This document shows, in pieces, positions 27,447 to 36,933 of a stretch of DNA of 64,000 bases. A program made the translations under genes and the position numbers. The notes beneath the pieces were generated by a model, which was not told the DNA's origin, searched no databases, and was given only the letters and a program-made list of their open reading frames with translations. How positions within the stretch are numbered: position 1 is the stretch's first letter; every line of letters begins with the position of its first letter. Source of the DNA: Fulvivirga ligni (GTDB taxonomy: Bacteria > Bacteroidota > Bacteroidia > Cytophagales > Cyclobacteriaceae); assembly GCF_021389935.1 (NCBI RefSeq), contig NZ_CP089979.1, forward strand, positions 5,127,001 through 5,191,000, in the 5' to 3' direction.

Positions 27447-29234
27447 ATGAAACTAACTCAATTTTACTGCTTTATAGGTTTAGTTCTTATGATCTCAGCC
27501 TGTAATTCACCTAAAGATAATAGCTCAGAAGTAGAGAGCAAGCCAGATATTTCAAAAGTTTATGAGGACTACTATCAGGATCGATTAAAGTTCTATCCAC
27601 TAGAAGCTACCTCTGCTGGTGATAATCGCTATAATGACACTTTACCCAATAACATATCTCAGGAATACCTATCCCAACTCAAGTCCTTTTACGAAAACTA
27701 TCAGCAAAAACTGGCTGAGTTCGATAAGAGCAGCTTGTCAGCTACAGATCAATTAAGCTATGACATTCTTGAATGGGAATGCAACATCAACCTGGAAGGA
27801 CTTAAATTTACTACTGAGCTTACTCCACTGGATCAATTCTGGAGCCTGCAAATTATGATGGGCCAGTACGCCAGCGGAGCTTCGGCACAACCATTTAAAA
27901 CTGAGGATGATTATGACAATTGGCTCAAAAGAGTAGATGACTTCATGGTTTGGTGTGATACCGCCATGGTAAATATGACCAAAGGGATGGAAACAGGATG
28001 GGTTCTTCCTGCGACTCTCACCAAGAAGGTCATTCCTCAGATCGCTGAACTCGATCATGGTCCTGTAGAAGAGCATCTTTTCTTTTCACCCGTTAAAAAT
28101 CTTCCTGAAAGTTTCAACGATGATCAAAAGGAGAAATACACAGCAGCTTACAAAAGCATGGTTGAAGAAAAGGTTATCCCAACTTTCAAGAAGTTGCATA
28201 GCTTTTTAGAAGAGAAGTACCTGCCAGCCTCCAGGACCACATCAGGGGCATCTGCGCTTCCTAATGGCGATGAATATTACAGCTATCGCATAAAGCAGTT
28301 TACGACTACTGAGCTTTCTGCAGACTCAATATTTAATCTGGGTATGAGTGAAGTAAAAAGAATTTCCAGTGAAATGGAAGAGATAAAAAATGATGTGGGC
28401 TTTACGGGTGACCTGAAGTCATTCTTCAACTATGTGCGTACCAATAAAGAAATGATGCCTTATGACTCTGCTCCTCAGGTCATTGCTCACTTCAATGATA
28501 TATATACGACCATGAAGCCCCAGTTAAAAAACTTATTTGACCTAGTGCCTAAAACACCGTTTGAGGTAAGAAGAACTGAAGCTTTCCGTGAGGCTTCTGC
28601 CAGTGCGGAGTATAATCCTGGCTCCATTGATGGCACACGACCTGGCATTTTCTATGTGCCTGTGCCCGATGCTGCGGCATACAACATCTTCTCAGATGAG
28701 TCATTATTCTTGCATGAAGCGATACCTGGGCATCATTACCAAATATCTTTACAGCAGGAAAATGACAAATTACCTGAGTTTAGAAAAACATTATGGTACA
28801 GCGCTTACGGTGAAGGCTGGGCACTTTACAGCGAGTCTTTAGGTAAAGAATTAGGCCTTTACATCGATCCGTATCAGTATTTTGGTATGCTTAGCGCTGA
28901 AATGCACCGCGCCATTAGATTGGTGGTGGATGCAGGAATGCATTCGAAAGGATGGACGAGAGAGCAGGCTATTCAGTTCTCGCTAGAGAATGAAGCTGAA
29001 TCTGAAGCCAGCATTATCTCGGAGATTGAAAGATATATGGCTATGCCAGGCCAGGCACTTTCTTATAAGATAGGACAGCTTACCATTTGGGAGCTTAGAG
29101 CCAAGGCTCATGCAGAAATAGGACCTGACTTTGATGTGAAAAAGTTTCACAACCAGGTACTTGAGTCAGGATGTGTTCCATTGGCCTTATTAGAAGCGAA
29201 AATCAATCAGTGGATAGAGAATGAAAAACAATAA
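27447..29234 (+). CDS. DUF885-family lipoprotein, putative metallopeptidase
   Basis: This 595-residue protein has a lipoprotein signal (MKLTQFYCFIGLVLMISAC; Cys19 is the lipidation site) and a full-length DUF885 domain. The conserved histidine cluster FLHEAIPGHHYQISLQQE is present, followed by YSAYGEGWALYSESLGKELG and the tail RYMAMPGQALSYKIGQLTIWELRAKA. DUF885 proteins resemble M2/M3-type metallopeptidases and this one is probably anchored in the outer or inner membrane facing the periplasm. No substrate is known. It is followed by a good terminator. Confidence 0.88.
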   Translation: MKLTQFYCFIGLVLMISACNSPKDNSSEVESKPDISKVYEDYYQDRLKFYPLEATSAGDNRYNDTLPNNISQEYLSQLKSFYENYQQKLAEFDKSSLSATDQLSYDILEWECNINLEGLKFTTELTPLDQFWSLQIMMGQYASGASAQPFKTEDDYDNWLKRVDDFMVWCDTAMVNMTKGMETGWVLPATLTKKVIPQIAELDHGPVEEHLFFSPVKNLPESFNDDQKEKYTAAYKSMVEEKVIPTFKKLHSFLEEKYLPASRTTSGASALPNGDEYYSYRIKQFTTTELSADSIFNLGMSEVKRISSEMEEIKNDVGFTGDLKSFFNYVRTNKEMMPYDSAPQVIAHFNDIYTTMKPQLKNLFDLVPKTPFEVRRTEAFREASASAEYNPGSIDGTRPGIFYVPVPDAAAYNIFSDESLFLHEAIPGHHYQISLQQENDKLPEFRKTLWYSAYGEGWALYSESLGKELGLYIDPYQYFGMLSAEMHRAIRLVVDAGMHSKGWTREQAIQFSLENEAESEASIISEIERYMAMPGQALSYKIGQLTIWELRAKAHAEIGPDFDVKKFHNQVLESGCVPLALLEAKINQWIENEKQ

Positions 29235-29243
29235 TCAATTTAT

Positions 29244-29281
29244 AGCATCTCGAATTCTTCAAATCGGGGTGCTTTTTTTCT
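29244..29281 (+). terminator. Terminator after the DUF885 gene
   Basis: A ten-pair stem, AGCATCTCGA (29244-29253) with TCGGGGTGCT (29264-29273), two wobble pairs, followed by seven T. Confidence 0.8.
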
Positions 29282-29295
29282 GTAAAATTTAATGT

Positions 29296-29724
29296 ATGAA
29301 GAATAGTATTTTTAAAACTGATTTCAACCTCAACACAGCCAATGCATGGCTATTACTTTTGAGAATAGCCATAGGAGCATTAATGCTTACCCATGGCCTA
29401 CCCAAATTACAAACACTACTGAGCGGCGGGGAAATACAATTTTATGACTGGTTAGGTTTGGGAGCTACCTTTTCGCTGGTATTAGCTGTATTTTCAGAGG
29501 TAATTTGCTCGGCTCTTATCATTATCGGTTTAGGTACCAGACTGGCTACCTTACCATTGATTATTACCATGTTAGTAGCCATATTTATGGTACATGCCGG
29601 CGACCCGTTTGGTAAACAGGAATTTCCTTTATTATATGCTTTAATCTATAACACATTATTGGTTTTTGGCAGCGGCAAATATTCCATAGACCATTATTTA
29701 GGGAAAAGTAAAAGAATGTATTAA
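29296..29724 (+). CDS. DoxX-family membrane protein
   Basis: This 142-residue protein has four hydrophobic helices. The DoxX pattern is visible: WLLLLRIAIGALMLTHGLPKL, then EVICSALIIIGLGTRLATLPLI, MLVAIFMVHAGDPFGKQEFPLLYAL. DoxX proteins are poorly defined; relatives are subunits of quinol oxidases or take part in redox stress responses. It stands alone between two terminators, so it is probably its own unit. Confidence 0.85.
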   Translation: MKNSIFKTDFNLNTANAWLLLLRIAIGALMLTHGLPKLQTLLSGGEIQFYDWLGLGATFSLVLAVFSEVICSALIIIGLGTRLATLPLIITMLVAIFMVHAGDPFGKQEFPLLYALIYNTLLVFGSGKYSIDHYLGKSKRMY

Positions 29725-29741
29725 ATCAGAATTTATAGATC

Positions 29742-29777
29742 AAAAAAAAGAGGCTGCAAATGCAGCCTCTTTTTTTT
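29742..29777. terminator. Bidirectional terminator between doxX and the symporter
   Basis: AGGCTGCA-AA-TGCAGCCT is a perfect stem flanked by A-run and T-run on both sides, serving the two convergent genes. Confidence 0.9.
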
Positions 29778-29797
29778 AATCTATAATCTATTTCTTC

Positions 29798-31483
29798 CTA
29801 CCAGAAGAATGCATATAAGAATGCAAGAATAATCAATATAATAAAGGCAGAAATGTTAAATGCTGCACTTGTTTTAAACAAGCCACCAGATACATCAATT
29901 CCTTTAGGATCATCCTGTCCTTTTGCTTCCATATAGCTAACAGCACCTATGATTACTAATGATAGAATACAAGTAATGAACATTTGGTGCATGAATGGAA
30001 TATTCACAAACATAGCTGACTCTAGCCATCCGTTAGGGCCTACTTTGAAGTAAAGGGCAATCGGAATAGATGCTAACACACCAATGATAGCTGCGTTGTT
30101 AGTAGCTTTTTTCCAGAATAATCCAGCCAGGAATACTGCCAGGATACCAGGGCTCACTACTCCAGTATATTCTTGAATAAACTGGAATGCCTGACCTAAA
30201 TTACCTAATGCAGGTGCAATGATAGAAGCAATAACTAGCGCCACGAAAGCAGTTGTACGACCAACGTTTACTGTTTGCTTGTCATTAGCATTCTTATTGA
30301 TATATGGCTTATAAATATCCATAGTAAAGATAGTAGCCGTAGAGTTTAGCATAGAAGCCAAAGATGATACGATAGCTGCTGCTAAAGCGGCAAGCACTAA
30401 ACCTTTAACACCACTTGGCACCAAGTTTCTGATTAACCATGGATAAGCGTTATCATTAGCGATGGTTCCATCTAAACCAATGAATCCTGAAGAAACAGTT
30501 TCTGTAGTAAGAGAACCAGAAGCATCTGCATTTAACACATAAGCAGCAATACCCGGAATAACCACGATTAAAGGAATGATAAGCTTTAAGAAACCAGCGA
30601 AAGCAATACCTTTCTGAGATTCTTTCAAACTCTTAGCAGCCAATGTTCTTTGGATGATATACTGGTTGAATCCCCAATAATAAAGGTTAGCAACCCACAT
30701 ACCACCTACAAGTACAGCAAGACCTGGAAGATCCCACCATGCATCTTTTCCATTCGGCGTTATGACCTCACCTTTCTCCAAAATCATAGAGAATTTCTGA
30801 GGGACTACCTCATACATATGCTTAAGGCCTGCTATAACGCCACCACCTGGCACTAATTGGTCTAAAGCAATATAAGCAGTAATTAAACCACCTATAATCA
30901 ATAATACTACCTGTAGTACATCCGTCCAGGCTACAGCCGAAAGACCTCCCCATAAAGAGTATGCAGCCGCGAATAATGCCAAACCAATGATGCTTATCAT
31001 CATGTAGTCTCCATTACCCGTACCTACAATAGTGTCTAAAGCCTTAGCTCCAAGATACAATACTGATGTAAGGTTTACGAACACATATAGTGCTAACCAG
31101 AATACTGCGAGAATAGTCTTCAGGTTAGTGCTATACCTTTTTTCGATAAACTCAGGTATAGTATACAGTCCTTTTTCAATAAATACCGGCAAGAAAAATT
31201 TACCGACAATGAGAAGTGTAAGTGCTGCCATCCACTCATAAGAGGCTATGGCCAAACCGATGGCAAAACCTGAACCAGTCATACCTATAAACTGCTCAGC
31301 AGAGATGTTGGCAGCAATAAGTGACGCTCCAATGGCCCACCATGGTAACGATTTACTTGCGAGGAAGTAGTCCTCCGCATTTTTTTGATGTCCCTTTTTG
31401 TCTCGAGACACATAGAGGCCTATTCCGAGAATTAACGCGCAATAAGCCACAAAGATCACAATGTCTATAGTTTCAAAATTCAT
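29798..31483 (-). CDS. Sodium/sugar symporter, vSGLT-like (SSS family)
   Basis: This 561-residue protein has about 14 membrane helices. It closely resembles the Vibrio SGLT group: ASLIAANISAEQFIGMTGSGFAIGLAIASYEW, EKGLYTIPEFIEKRYS, AYSLWGGLSAVAWTDVLQ and the unwound helix region YYWGFNQYIIQRTLAAKS. It should import a sugar (galactose or glucose type) with Na+ across the inner membrane. It is a single gene with a 298-bp upstream region holding two AATGTG...CACATT dyads, which suggests regulation by a CRP/FNR-type protein. Confidence 0.92.
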   Translation of the reverse strand: MNFETIDIVIFVAYCALILGIGLYVSRDKKGHQKNAEDYFLASKSLPWWAIGASLIAANISAEQFIGMTGSGFAIGLAIASYEWMAALTLLIVGKFFLPVFIEKGLYTIPEFIEKRYSTNLKTILAVFWLALYVFVNLTSVLYLGAKALDTIVGTGNGDYMMISIIGLALFAAAYSLWGGLSAVAWTDVLQVVLLIIGGLITAYIALDQLVPGGGVIAGLKHMYEVVPQKFSMILEKGEVITPNGKDAWWDLPGLAVLVGGMWVANLYYWGFNQYIIQRTLAAKSLKESQKGIAFAGFLKLIIPLIVVIPGIAAYVLNADASGSLTTETVSSGFIGLDGTIANDNAYPWLIRNLVPSGVKGLVLAALAAAIVSSLASMLNSTATIFTMDIYKPYINKNANDKQTVNVGRTTAFVALVIASIIAPALGNLGQAFQFIQEYTGVVSPGILAVFLAGLFWKKATNNAAIIGVLASIPIALYFKVGPNGWLESAMFVNIPFMHQMFITCILSLVIIGAVSYMEAKGQDDPKGIDVSGGLFKTSAAFNISAFIILIILAFLYAFFW

Positions 31484-31543
31484 TGAGGTGAAGTGCTTTT
31501 AAAATGTAAGGGTTTTACGATTTTAGTTAAAAATAAACGTTTC

Positions 31544-31562
31544 AATGTGCTCTGGACACATT
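31544..31562. promoter_or_regulatory. Inverted repeat, proximal, upstream of the symporter
   Basis: AATGTG-N7-CACATT, centred about 70 bp upstream of the symporter ATG. It resembles a CRP/FNR-family half-site pair but with one base less spacing than the second copy. Confidence 0.4.
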
Positions 31563-31605
31563 TCGGGGTCTAATTTGGCCTAAATATGCAGTACTTCAAA
31601 GTATT

Positions 31606-31625
31606 AATGTGTTTTTCTTCACATT
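31606..31625. promoter_or_regulatory. CRP-like inverted repeat, distal, upstream of the symporter
   Basis: AATGTG-N8-CACATT, that is TGTG-N8-CACA, the spacing of a CRP-type operator. It lies about 132 bp upstream of the symporter and 156 bp before the divergent HlyIII gene. Confidence 0.5.
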
Positions 31626-31781
31626 CTTTATATGGCCGGTGACACTTCTCAAAATATAAAATATGGCCCATAATCATTCTCACAGAATTATAGATTCTAG
31701 CTATAATACCTATGTAAAAATTAATGGCTTAATCATAATCCTTAGAAAGAAACTCACGTTATTAGAATAAAACACTTACAC

Positions 31782-32426
31782 ATGGCTCGAACCGTTCTTA
31801 CTTACTATCATAAAAGAGAGGAAATCCTCAATGTTGTCACTCATTTCGTTGGTTTAGTGCTGAGTATAGCGGCTCTTACGCTGCTGATAGTATATGCTTC
31901 AATCTATGGCAACGCCTGGCATATTGTAAGTTTCACCATTTTTGGTAGTAGCATGACTGTGCTCTATCTGGCATCTACGCTGTACCATGCGGCTAAGAAA
32001 AAGTCCGTAAGAAGAAAGCTGAATGTATTTGACCATGCCGCTATCTACCTAATGATTGCAGGCACCTACACTCCATTTTGCCTGGTGGCCATCCAGGGTG
32101 CCGTGGGTTGGACCTTTTTCGGAATTACCTGGGGCTTGGCCGTTATCGGGATTGTGATGAAGTTTTTCTTTACAGGAAGGTTCAACACCTTGTCCACCGT
32201 AAGCTATGTTCTCCTGGGCTGGATTGCCGTATTCTTGGCTAAGCCTTTATTAGAAAACTTATCTACACCGGCTTTGCTTTATTTACTGGCTGGTGGTGTT
32301 TGCTATACAGTAGGTGCTATCTTTTATTCAATTAATAAGATCCCCTATAACCATGCAATATTTCATTTCTGGGTATTAGCCGGGTCTATGCTACATTTTG
32401 TAAGCATATTTTTCTACTTACTCTAA
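31782..32426 (+). CDS. Hemolysin III-family (PAQR-like) membrane protein
   Basis: This 214-residue protein has seven membrane helices. The family histidines are in STLYHAAKKKS, FDHAAIYLMIAGTYTPFCLVA and a C-terminal HAIFHFWVLAGSMLHF. HlyIII/YqfA proteins share the fold and metal site of PAQR/adiponectin receptors and are often linked to membrane fluidity; the hemolysin name is historical. The start MARTVLTYYHKREE is typical. Its last 9 bp overlap the convergent hypothetical gene. Confidence 0.9.
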   Translation: MARTVLTYYHKREEILNVVTHFVGLVLSIAALTLLIVYASIYGNAWHIVSFTIFGSSMTVLYLASTLYHAAKKKSVRRKLNVFDHAAIYLMIAGTYTPFCLVAIQGAVGWTFFGITWGLAVIGIVMKFFFTGRFNTLSTVSYVLLGWIAVFLAKPLLENLSTPALLYLLAGGVCYTVGAIFYSINKIPYNHAIFHFWVLAGSMLHFVSIFFYLL

Positions 32427-34025
32427 CTCATCTACCTGAGAGGTGAAATTGATTTTATTGACAAAGATCACACCTCTTCGGTTGCTTAGATCTTCTCTAT
32501 TTTTATTCCTCACTTTCTGATAGCCCCAAACAATAAAGCTATTACCAGCAAGGTGCTCGGCACCACCTATACCGTCGTAATCATGATCCAACTCATCATC
32601 TTCATATAACAGACTGATATCCAATTCATTTTCGGCGATAAGATCTCGCTCGTCTGCCAGTTTATAGTTAAACTTACCCTCCGACTTATAGAGCATTTTC
32701 ACATCCCTTCCCACTACATCATAAGCCATAACCTTTTCTAGTGAGTAAGAATCAAGATCATCTATAGGCAGGCTGTTATCCCAAACCACGTTTCCTTTTA
32801 AATCTATCTTAAACACAATGGATTCCAGATACTTAAAATGATTAGCCTCATTAGATCCCTGCATAGCTACCGGTCTTCTTATATACCTTTGCTCCGCCAT
32901 AGTACCATTTAGCTGACCAATGCTGGCAGGATTAAAGTAAGGTGAATACATATTAGCCACGCTGTTATTTCTCTCATATCTTGGGTCATATACTTCTGCA
33001 GCCACCAAAAAGCCATCCCTCACCTCCTTCACCTCATGTAAATAAAGCTTTGCGCTATAATTAAAATCCTTTCCACTGTTTTCCTTTCGCTCTATTTTAC
33101 TCTTCATACGCTCGGCACGCTTCTCTCCCATGTAATCGAAATAATGCGTTAGATCATCATAGCCAACATATTGAATATCTTCTTTTTGATCAGAGGGCTT
33201 TACCGAAAGAAAGAAAAATCCCTGCGCCGAATTGTTACCTCCTCTTCCATAAGTACCGGTTACAGCCAGATTCCCATTCACAAAATCAGTGACTTTCGCA
33301 TCTACTAAAGAATGATGTGGGGGCACCACTATCTCCTTCTCAAACAGCATTTTACCAGCAGGGCTGTAAGTCCTCACCCGCATATAATGGCCATCATAAC
33401 CTTTTTCCAAGGTCAATACACTGAAGGTGCCATTCTCATTAGATCTTAGGTGAAGAACATCACTCTTATCTTTAAAATACCCGGGTATCACGTCGAAGTT
33501 CTCCTCTCCTAACCTATACGAAAGCAAAGTAGGACTGAATCTCACATAACCGGCAAACACTATGGTGTTTTCAATCACGGTCATATGAGAAAGCTCCAGT
33601 TCTATCTCATTTTTGATTTCAAACTTATCTATACTTCCTGTAAGGATATTAACCGAAATAATATGAAAGTCGCTCTTCACACCATCTCCATCTCTAAAAA
33701 CCAGCAGCAGATGCTCTTTGTATAAATCGTAGCCTTTAAATATGAAGTAGCTCTCTATTCCCACTTCAAAATTAAGCCTTTCTTGAAGCAGTGTGTCTAA
33801 AACTACTACCTGCCAAATGGTACCTTCATCTCGTCGGTGCTCTTCAGTTTCCTGAAAAATAACCACACCATACTCACCAGCAGATAATACTTTGGCAAAA
33901 TCATAACTATTTTTCTTCTCCAGTTCATAGCGAGTTGGCTGACTTACTTGCGCACTAGCCACAAAAGCTCCAAGAAGCAAGAAAAACGTTAAAAGGTTAG
34001 ATTTCAAAGCGTTAAACACACACAT
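32418..34025 (-). CDS. Secreted protein of unknown function, probably beta-rich
   Basis: This 535-residue protein has a signal peptide (MCVFNALKSNLLTFFLLLGAFVASA, cut before Q). The body has repeated short strand-like segments of the kind seen in beta-propellers (TIVFAGYVRFSPTLLSYRL, NLAVTGTYGRGGNNSAQGFFFLS, GFLVAAEVYDPRY, NSFIVWGYQKVRN). I do not recognise a named family. It is predicted to be periplasmic or surface-exposed and stands alone, divergent from the PolX-like gene. Confidence 0.75.
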   Translation of the reverse strand: MCVFNALKSNLLTFFLLLGAFVASAQVSQPTRYELEKKNSYDFAKVLSAGEYGVVIFQETEEHRRDEGTIWQVVVLDTLLQERLNFEVGIESYFIFKGYDLYKEHLLLVFRDGDGVKSDFHIISVNILTGSIDKFEIKNEIELELSHMTVIENTIVFAGYVRFSPTLLSYRLGEENFDVIPGYFKDKSDVLHLRSNENGTFSVLTLEKGYDGHYMRVRTYSPAGKMLFEKEIVVPPHHSLVDAKVTDFVNGNLAVTGTYGRGGNNSAQGFFFLSVKPSDQKEDIQYVGYDDLTHYFDYMGEKRAERMKSKIERKENSGKDFNYSAKLYLHEVKEVRDGFLVAAEVYDPRYERNNSVANMYSPYFNPASIGQLNGTMAEQRYIRRPVAMQGSNEANHFKYLESIVFKIDLKGNVVWDNSLPIDDLDSYSLEKVMAYDVVGRDVKMLYKSEGKFNYKLADERDLIAENELDISLLYEDDELDHDYDGIGGAEHLAGNSFIVWGYQKVRNKNREDLSNRRGVIFVNKINFTSQVDELE

Positions 34026-34196
34026 AGCAACAGATTAAGTAAGTATTTCACCTAAAATATACAGATTATAATACATTCTAGCACCTGAACAACAACTAAA
34101 TTAGAAAAGATCTAAATCAAGAACAGCCTCTAAAAATAGTGCAGTCATAGAAATGTTTCGTTTATTTTGTAGTAACGATAACTAGACTGACACCCT

Positions 34197-35912
34197 TTGG
34201 ATAATAAATCAATAATAAAGCTGCTTAAAACTACAGCTCAACTCATGGAGCTTCACGGTGAAAATGAGTTTAAGATCAAGAGTTATAATAATGCCATTTT
34301 TAATCTTGAAAGAGAATCTCTGGCACTGGCTGACCAATCTCTGGATGAGCTTGCCAAGATCAACGGCGTGGGAAAAAGTATAGCAGCGGCTATTAATGAC
34401 ATTAATACTGAAGGAAGACTGCCCATCTTAGAAAAATATCTTTCTGAAACTCCTGAGGGAATCATCGACTTGTTAAGCTTAAAAGGCATCGGTGCTAAAA
34501 AGATCAGACAGCTATGGAAAGATCTTGAAATCAACAATAGCACCGAACTGCTAGAGGCGATTGAAGAGGGCAAGCTGGCTAAACTAAAAGGTTTTGGCGA
34601 CAAAACACAACAGAACATTAAAGAGGCCATCCTTTTCAAAGCCATGCATAAAGGCAAATTGCTATATGCTGAGGCTGAGGCTGTGGCCAATGAACTGCTA
34701 AAGCAACTACAATCAACCTTCTCAAATGACATTATCGCTATAAGTGGTCAGATAAGAAGAAAAGTTGAAATAGTGGAAGAGGTTCTTATCTTGATAGCAT
34801 CTGAGGCTGAAGGCCAGGTGCGATCTTTCCTGAATGAGTATGAACCCATAGCTAGCGACGATGAAAAGAGTAGTCCATATAACTGGAGAGGCTTTTTACC
34901 TGGTTCTGAAACACCAGTAAGAGTTCGATTCTGTGAAAAATCTGACTTCTACAAAGAGCTGTGGATAACCACGGGCTCCATTAATCATATACATGCCGTG
35001 GTGAAAGACGGCAAAAGTCTACTAGAAATCATTAAAGATAAAACCGTAAGCTCTGAAGAAGACATTTATGCTGCAGCAGATCTTCCATTCATAGCTCCGG
35101 AATTACGCGAAGGTGATTTTGAGATAGAAATGGCAAAAGCTAACACGTTGCCAAAACTCATAGAGATGGATGACCTGAAAGGCATCCTGCATAATCACTC
35201 TACTTATAGTGATGGAAAACACACTTTAAGTGAAATGGCTGATTATTGTAAAAAGTTGGGTTATGAATATCTGGGTATTACAGATCATAGCAAATCATCT
35301 TTTTATTATGCCAACGGCCTCTATGAGAACCGGGTAAAAGAGCAGCAAGAGGAAATAGACCAACTGAATGCTGGTTATTCTAACTTTAAAATTTTTAAAG
35401 GTATAGAATGCGATATACTTCCTGATGGCTCGCTTGATTACGGCACCGATACTTTGGCTACTTTTGATTTCATTGTAGTGTCTATTCATTCGGTATTAAA
35501 CATGGATATCGAAAAGGCCACGGCAAGATTATTAAAAGCTATCGAAAACCCTTTTACAACTATCTTAGGCCACATGACGGGCAGATTACTTCTGCAGAGA
35601 GATGGCTATCCGGTAGACCACAAAACAATTATAGATGCGTGTGCCAAGCAAAACGTAGCTATTGAGATTAATGCACACCCCAGAAGACTTGACATCGACT
35701 GGAGGTGGGTACATTATGCCCTTGAACAAGGCGTAAAGCTCAGCATTAATCCTGACGCACATGCTAAGGAAGGCTATCATGATATGTACTACGGCTTATG
35801 CGTAGGGCGTAAAGGTGGTCTTACTAAAGAAATGAACCTGAACAGTATGTCATTAAGTGAAATAGAAAAGTTTTTTAGTACCAAAAAGAAACAAGCGCTA
35901 GCTAGCGTGTAA
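34197..35912 (+). CDS. PolX-like protein: HhH region, degenerate polymerase domain, PHP nuclease domain
   Basis: This 571-residue protein starts with TTG (DNKSIIKLLKTTAQLMELHG), matching the family N-terminus. It has the 8-kDa-like and helix-hairpin-helix regions (KINGVGKSIAAAI, LKGIGAKKIRQLW) and a C-terminal PHP domain with metal ligands H332 and H334 (GILHNHSTYSDG) and GITDHSKS. The polymerase palm is altered: the canonical GDIDIL aspartates are replaced by VEEVLIL (193-199), and the third carboxylate position reads R242 (PVRVRF). It is therefore unlikely to polymerise DNA but may keep the PHP phosphoesterase/3'-5' exonuclease. It may act in base-excision repair, by analogy. The glycosyltransferase follows after 10 bp. 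Confidence 0.88.
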   Translation: MDNKSIIKLLKTTAQLMELHGENEFKIKSYNNAIFNLERESLALADQSLDELAKINGVGKSIAAAINDINTEGRLPILEKYLSETPEGIIDLLSLKGIGAKKIRQLWKDLEINNSTELLEAIEEGKLAKLKGFGDKTQQNIKEAILFKAMHKGKLLYAEAEAVANELLKQLQSTFSNDIIAISGQIRRKVEIVEEVLILIASEAEGQVRSFLNEYEPIASDDEKSSPYNWRGFLPGSETPVRVRFCEKSDFYKELWITTGSINHIHAVVKDGKSLLEIIKDKTVSSEEDIYAAADLPFIAPELREGDFEIEMAKANTLPKLIEMDDLKGILHNHSTYSDGKHTLSEMADYCKKLGYEYLGITDHSKSSFYYANGLYENRVKEQQEEIDQLNAGYSNFKIFKGIECDILPDGSLDYGTDTLATFDFIVVSIHSVLNMDIEKATARLLKAIENPFTTILGHMTGRLLLQRDGYPVDHKTIIDACAKQNVAIEINAHPRRLDIDWRWVHYALEQGVKLSINPDAHAKEGYHDMYYGLCVGRKGGLTKEMNLNSMSLSEIEKFFSTKKKQALASV

Positions 35913-35922
35913 CAATGTTGAT

Positions 35923-36933
35923 ATGACAAAAATACTGATAATACGATTTTCATCTATTGGTGATATCGTACTCACTACTCCGGTTATCCGAAATGTGAAA
36001 ACACAGGTCGAAAACTCGGAGATACATTACTGTACGAAATATCAGTTTAGGGATATTGTGGAGCATAACCCCTATATTGACAAGATACATTACCTTAAGG
36101 ATAGCCTCAGTGACCTGGTCTCAGCGCTTAAAAAGGAGAATTATGATTACATCATAGACCTGCACAAAAACCTGAGAACCAAGATTATAAAAACACGACT
36201 CAGTGCGAAGCACACCTCTTTCAAAAAGCTGAACCGTGAAAAATGGCTGATGGTGAATCTAAAGATTAATAAACTCCCTAACAGGCATATTGTAGACCGA
36301 TATATGGAAACTGCGAGGCCACTGGGAATAAAAATGGATAACCTGGGGCTGGACTATTTCATTCCTGAAAAAGATCATGTGCCTTTAGAATGGCTTCCAG
36401 AATCTCATAGAAAAGAGTATGTAGCCTATGCCATTGGCGCCCAGCACAATACAAAAAAGCTACCTTTAAACCGTATGATTGAGCTCTGTGATAAGATCAA
36501 CAAGCCGATTGTATTGCTTGGAGGACCGGGTGACAAAGCTACCGGCGATACCATAGAGAAATTCTTTGAAAGAACCGAAAAGTCAGAACCTCTGGAAGAA
36601 GGTCTGGTAAAGCTTAATAAGAAAACTATTATCTATAATGCTTGTGGTAAATTTAACCTGAACCAATCAGCATCATTGGTAAAACAGGCCAAATATATGT
36701 TTTCACATGATACTGGCCTTATGCACATTGCTGCAGCTTTTAAGAAGGATATCTTCAGCATTTGGGGTAATACCATTCCAATGTTTGGCATGTATCCTTA
36801 CAGAACCCACTTTACTATATTGGAAAATAATAAATTAGATTGTCGTCCTTGCTCGAAGATTGGGTATGAGAAGTGTCCAAAAGGTCATTTCAAATGCATG
36901 AATGACCTTGTGTTTGACTTTTATTTACCTTAG
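35923..36933 (+). CDS. Glycosyltransferase family 9 (heptosyltransferase-like)
   Basis: This 336-residue protein has the ADP-heptose:LPS heptosyltransferase fold: ILIIRFSSIGDIVLTTPVIRNVK at the N-terminus, DYIIDLHKNLRTKIIK, PIVLLGGPGDKATGDTIEKF, and the C-terminal FSHDTGLMHIAAAFKKDIFSIWG. It should add a sugar during lipopolysaccharide or other surface-glycan synthesis at the cytoplasmic face of the inner membrane. It has no glycan-gene neighbours, so the acceptor is unknown. It overlaps the convergent arsC by 4 bp. Confidence 0.88.
   Translation: MTKILIIRFSSIGDIVLTTPVIRNVKTQVENSEIHYCTKYQFRDIVEHNPYIDKIHYLKDSLSDLVSALKKENYDYIIDLHKNLRTKIIKTRLSAKHTSFKKLNREKWLMVNLKINKLPNRHIVDRYMETARPLGIKMDNLGLDYFIPEKDHVPLEWLPESHRKEYVAYAIGAQHNTKKLPLNRMIELCDKINKPIVLLGGPGDKATGDTIEKFFERTEKSEPLEEGLVKLNKKTIIYNACGKFNLNQSASLVKQAKYMFSHDTGLMHIAAAFKKDIFSIWGNTIPMFGMYPYRTHFTILENNKLDCRPCSKIGYEKCPKGHFKCMNDLVFDFYLP

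Noticed and set aside
31620-31670. Repeated ATATGGCC words before the symporter as an operator
   Set aside because: The copies are unevenly spaced and not symmetrical; the AATGTG/CACATT dyads are much better candidates.
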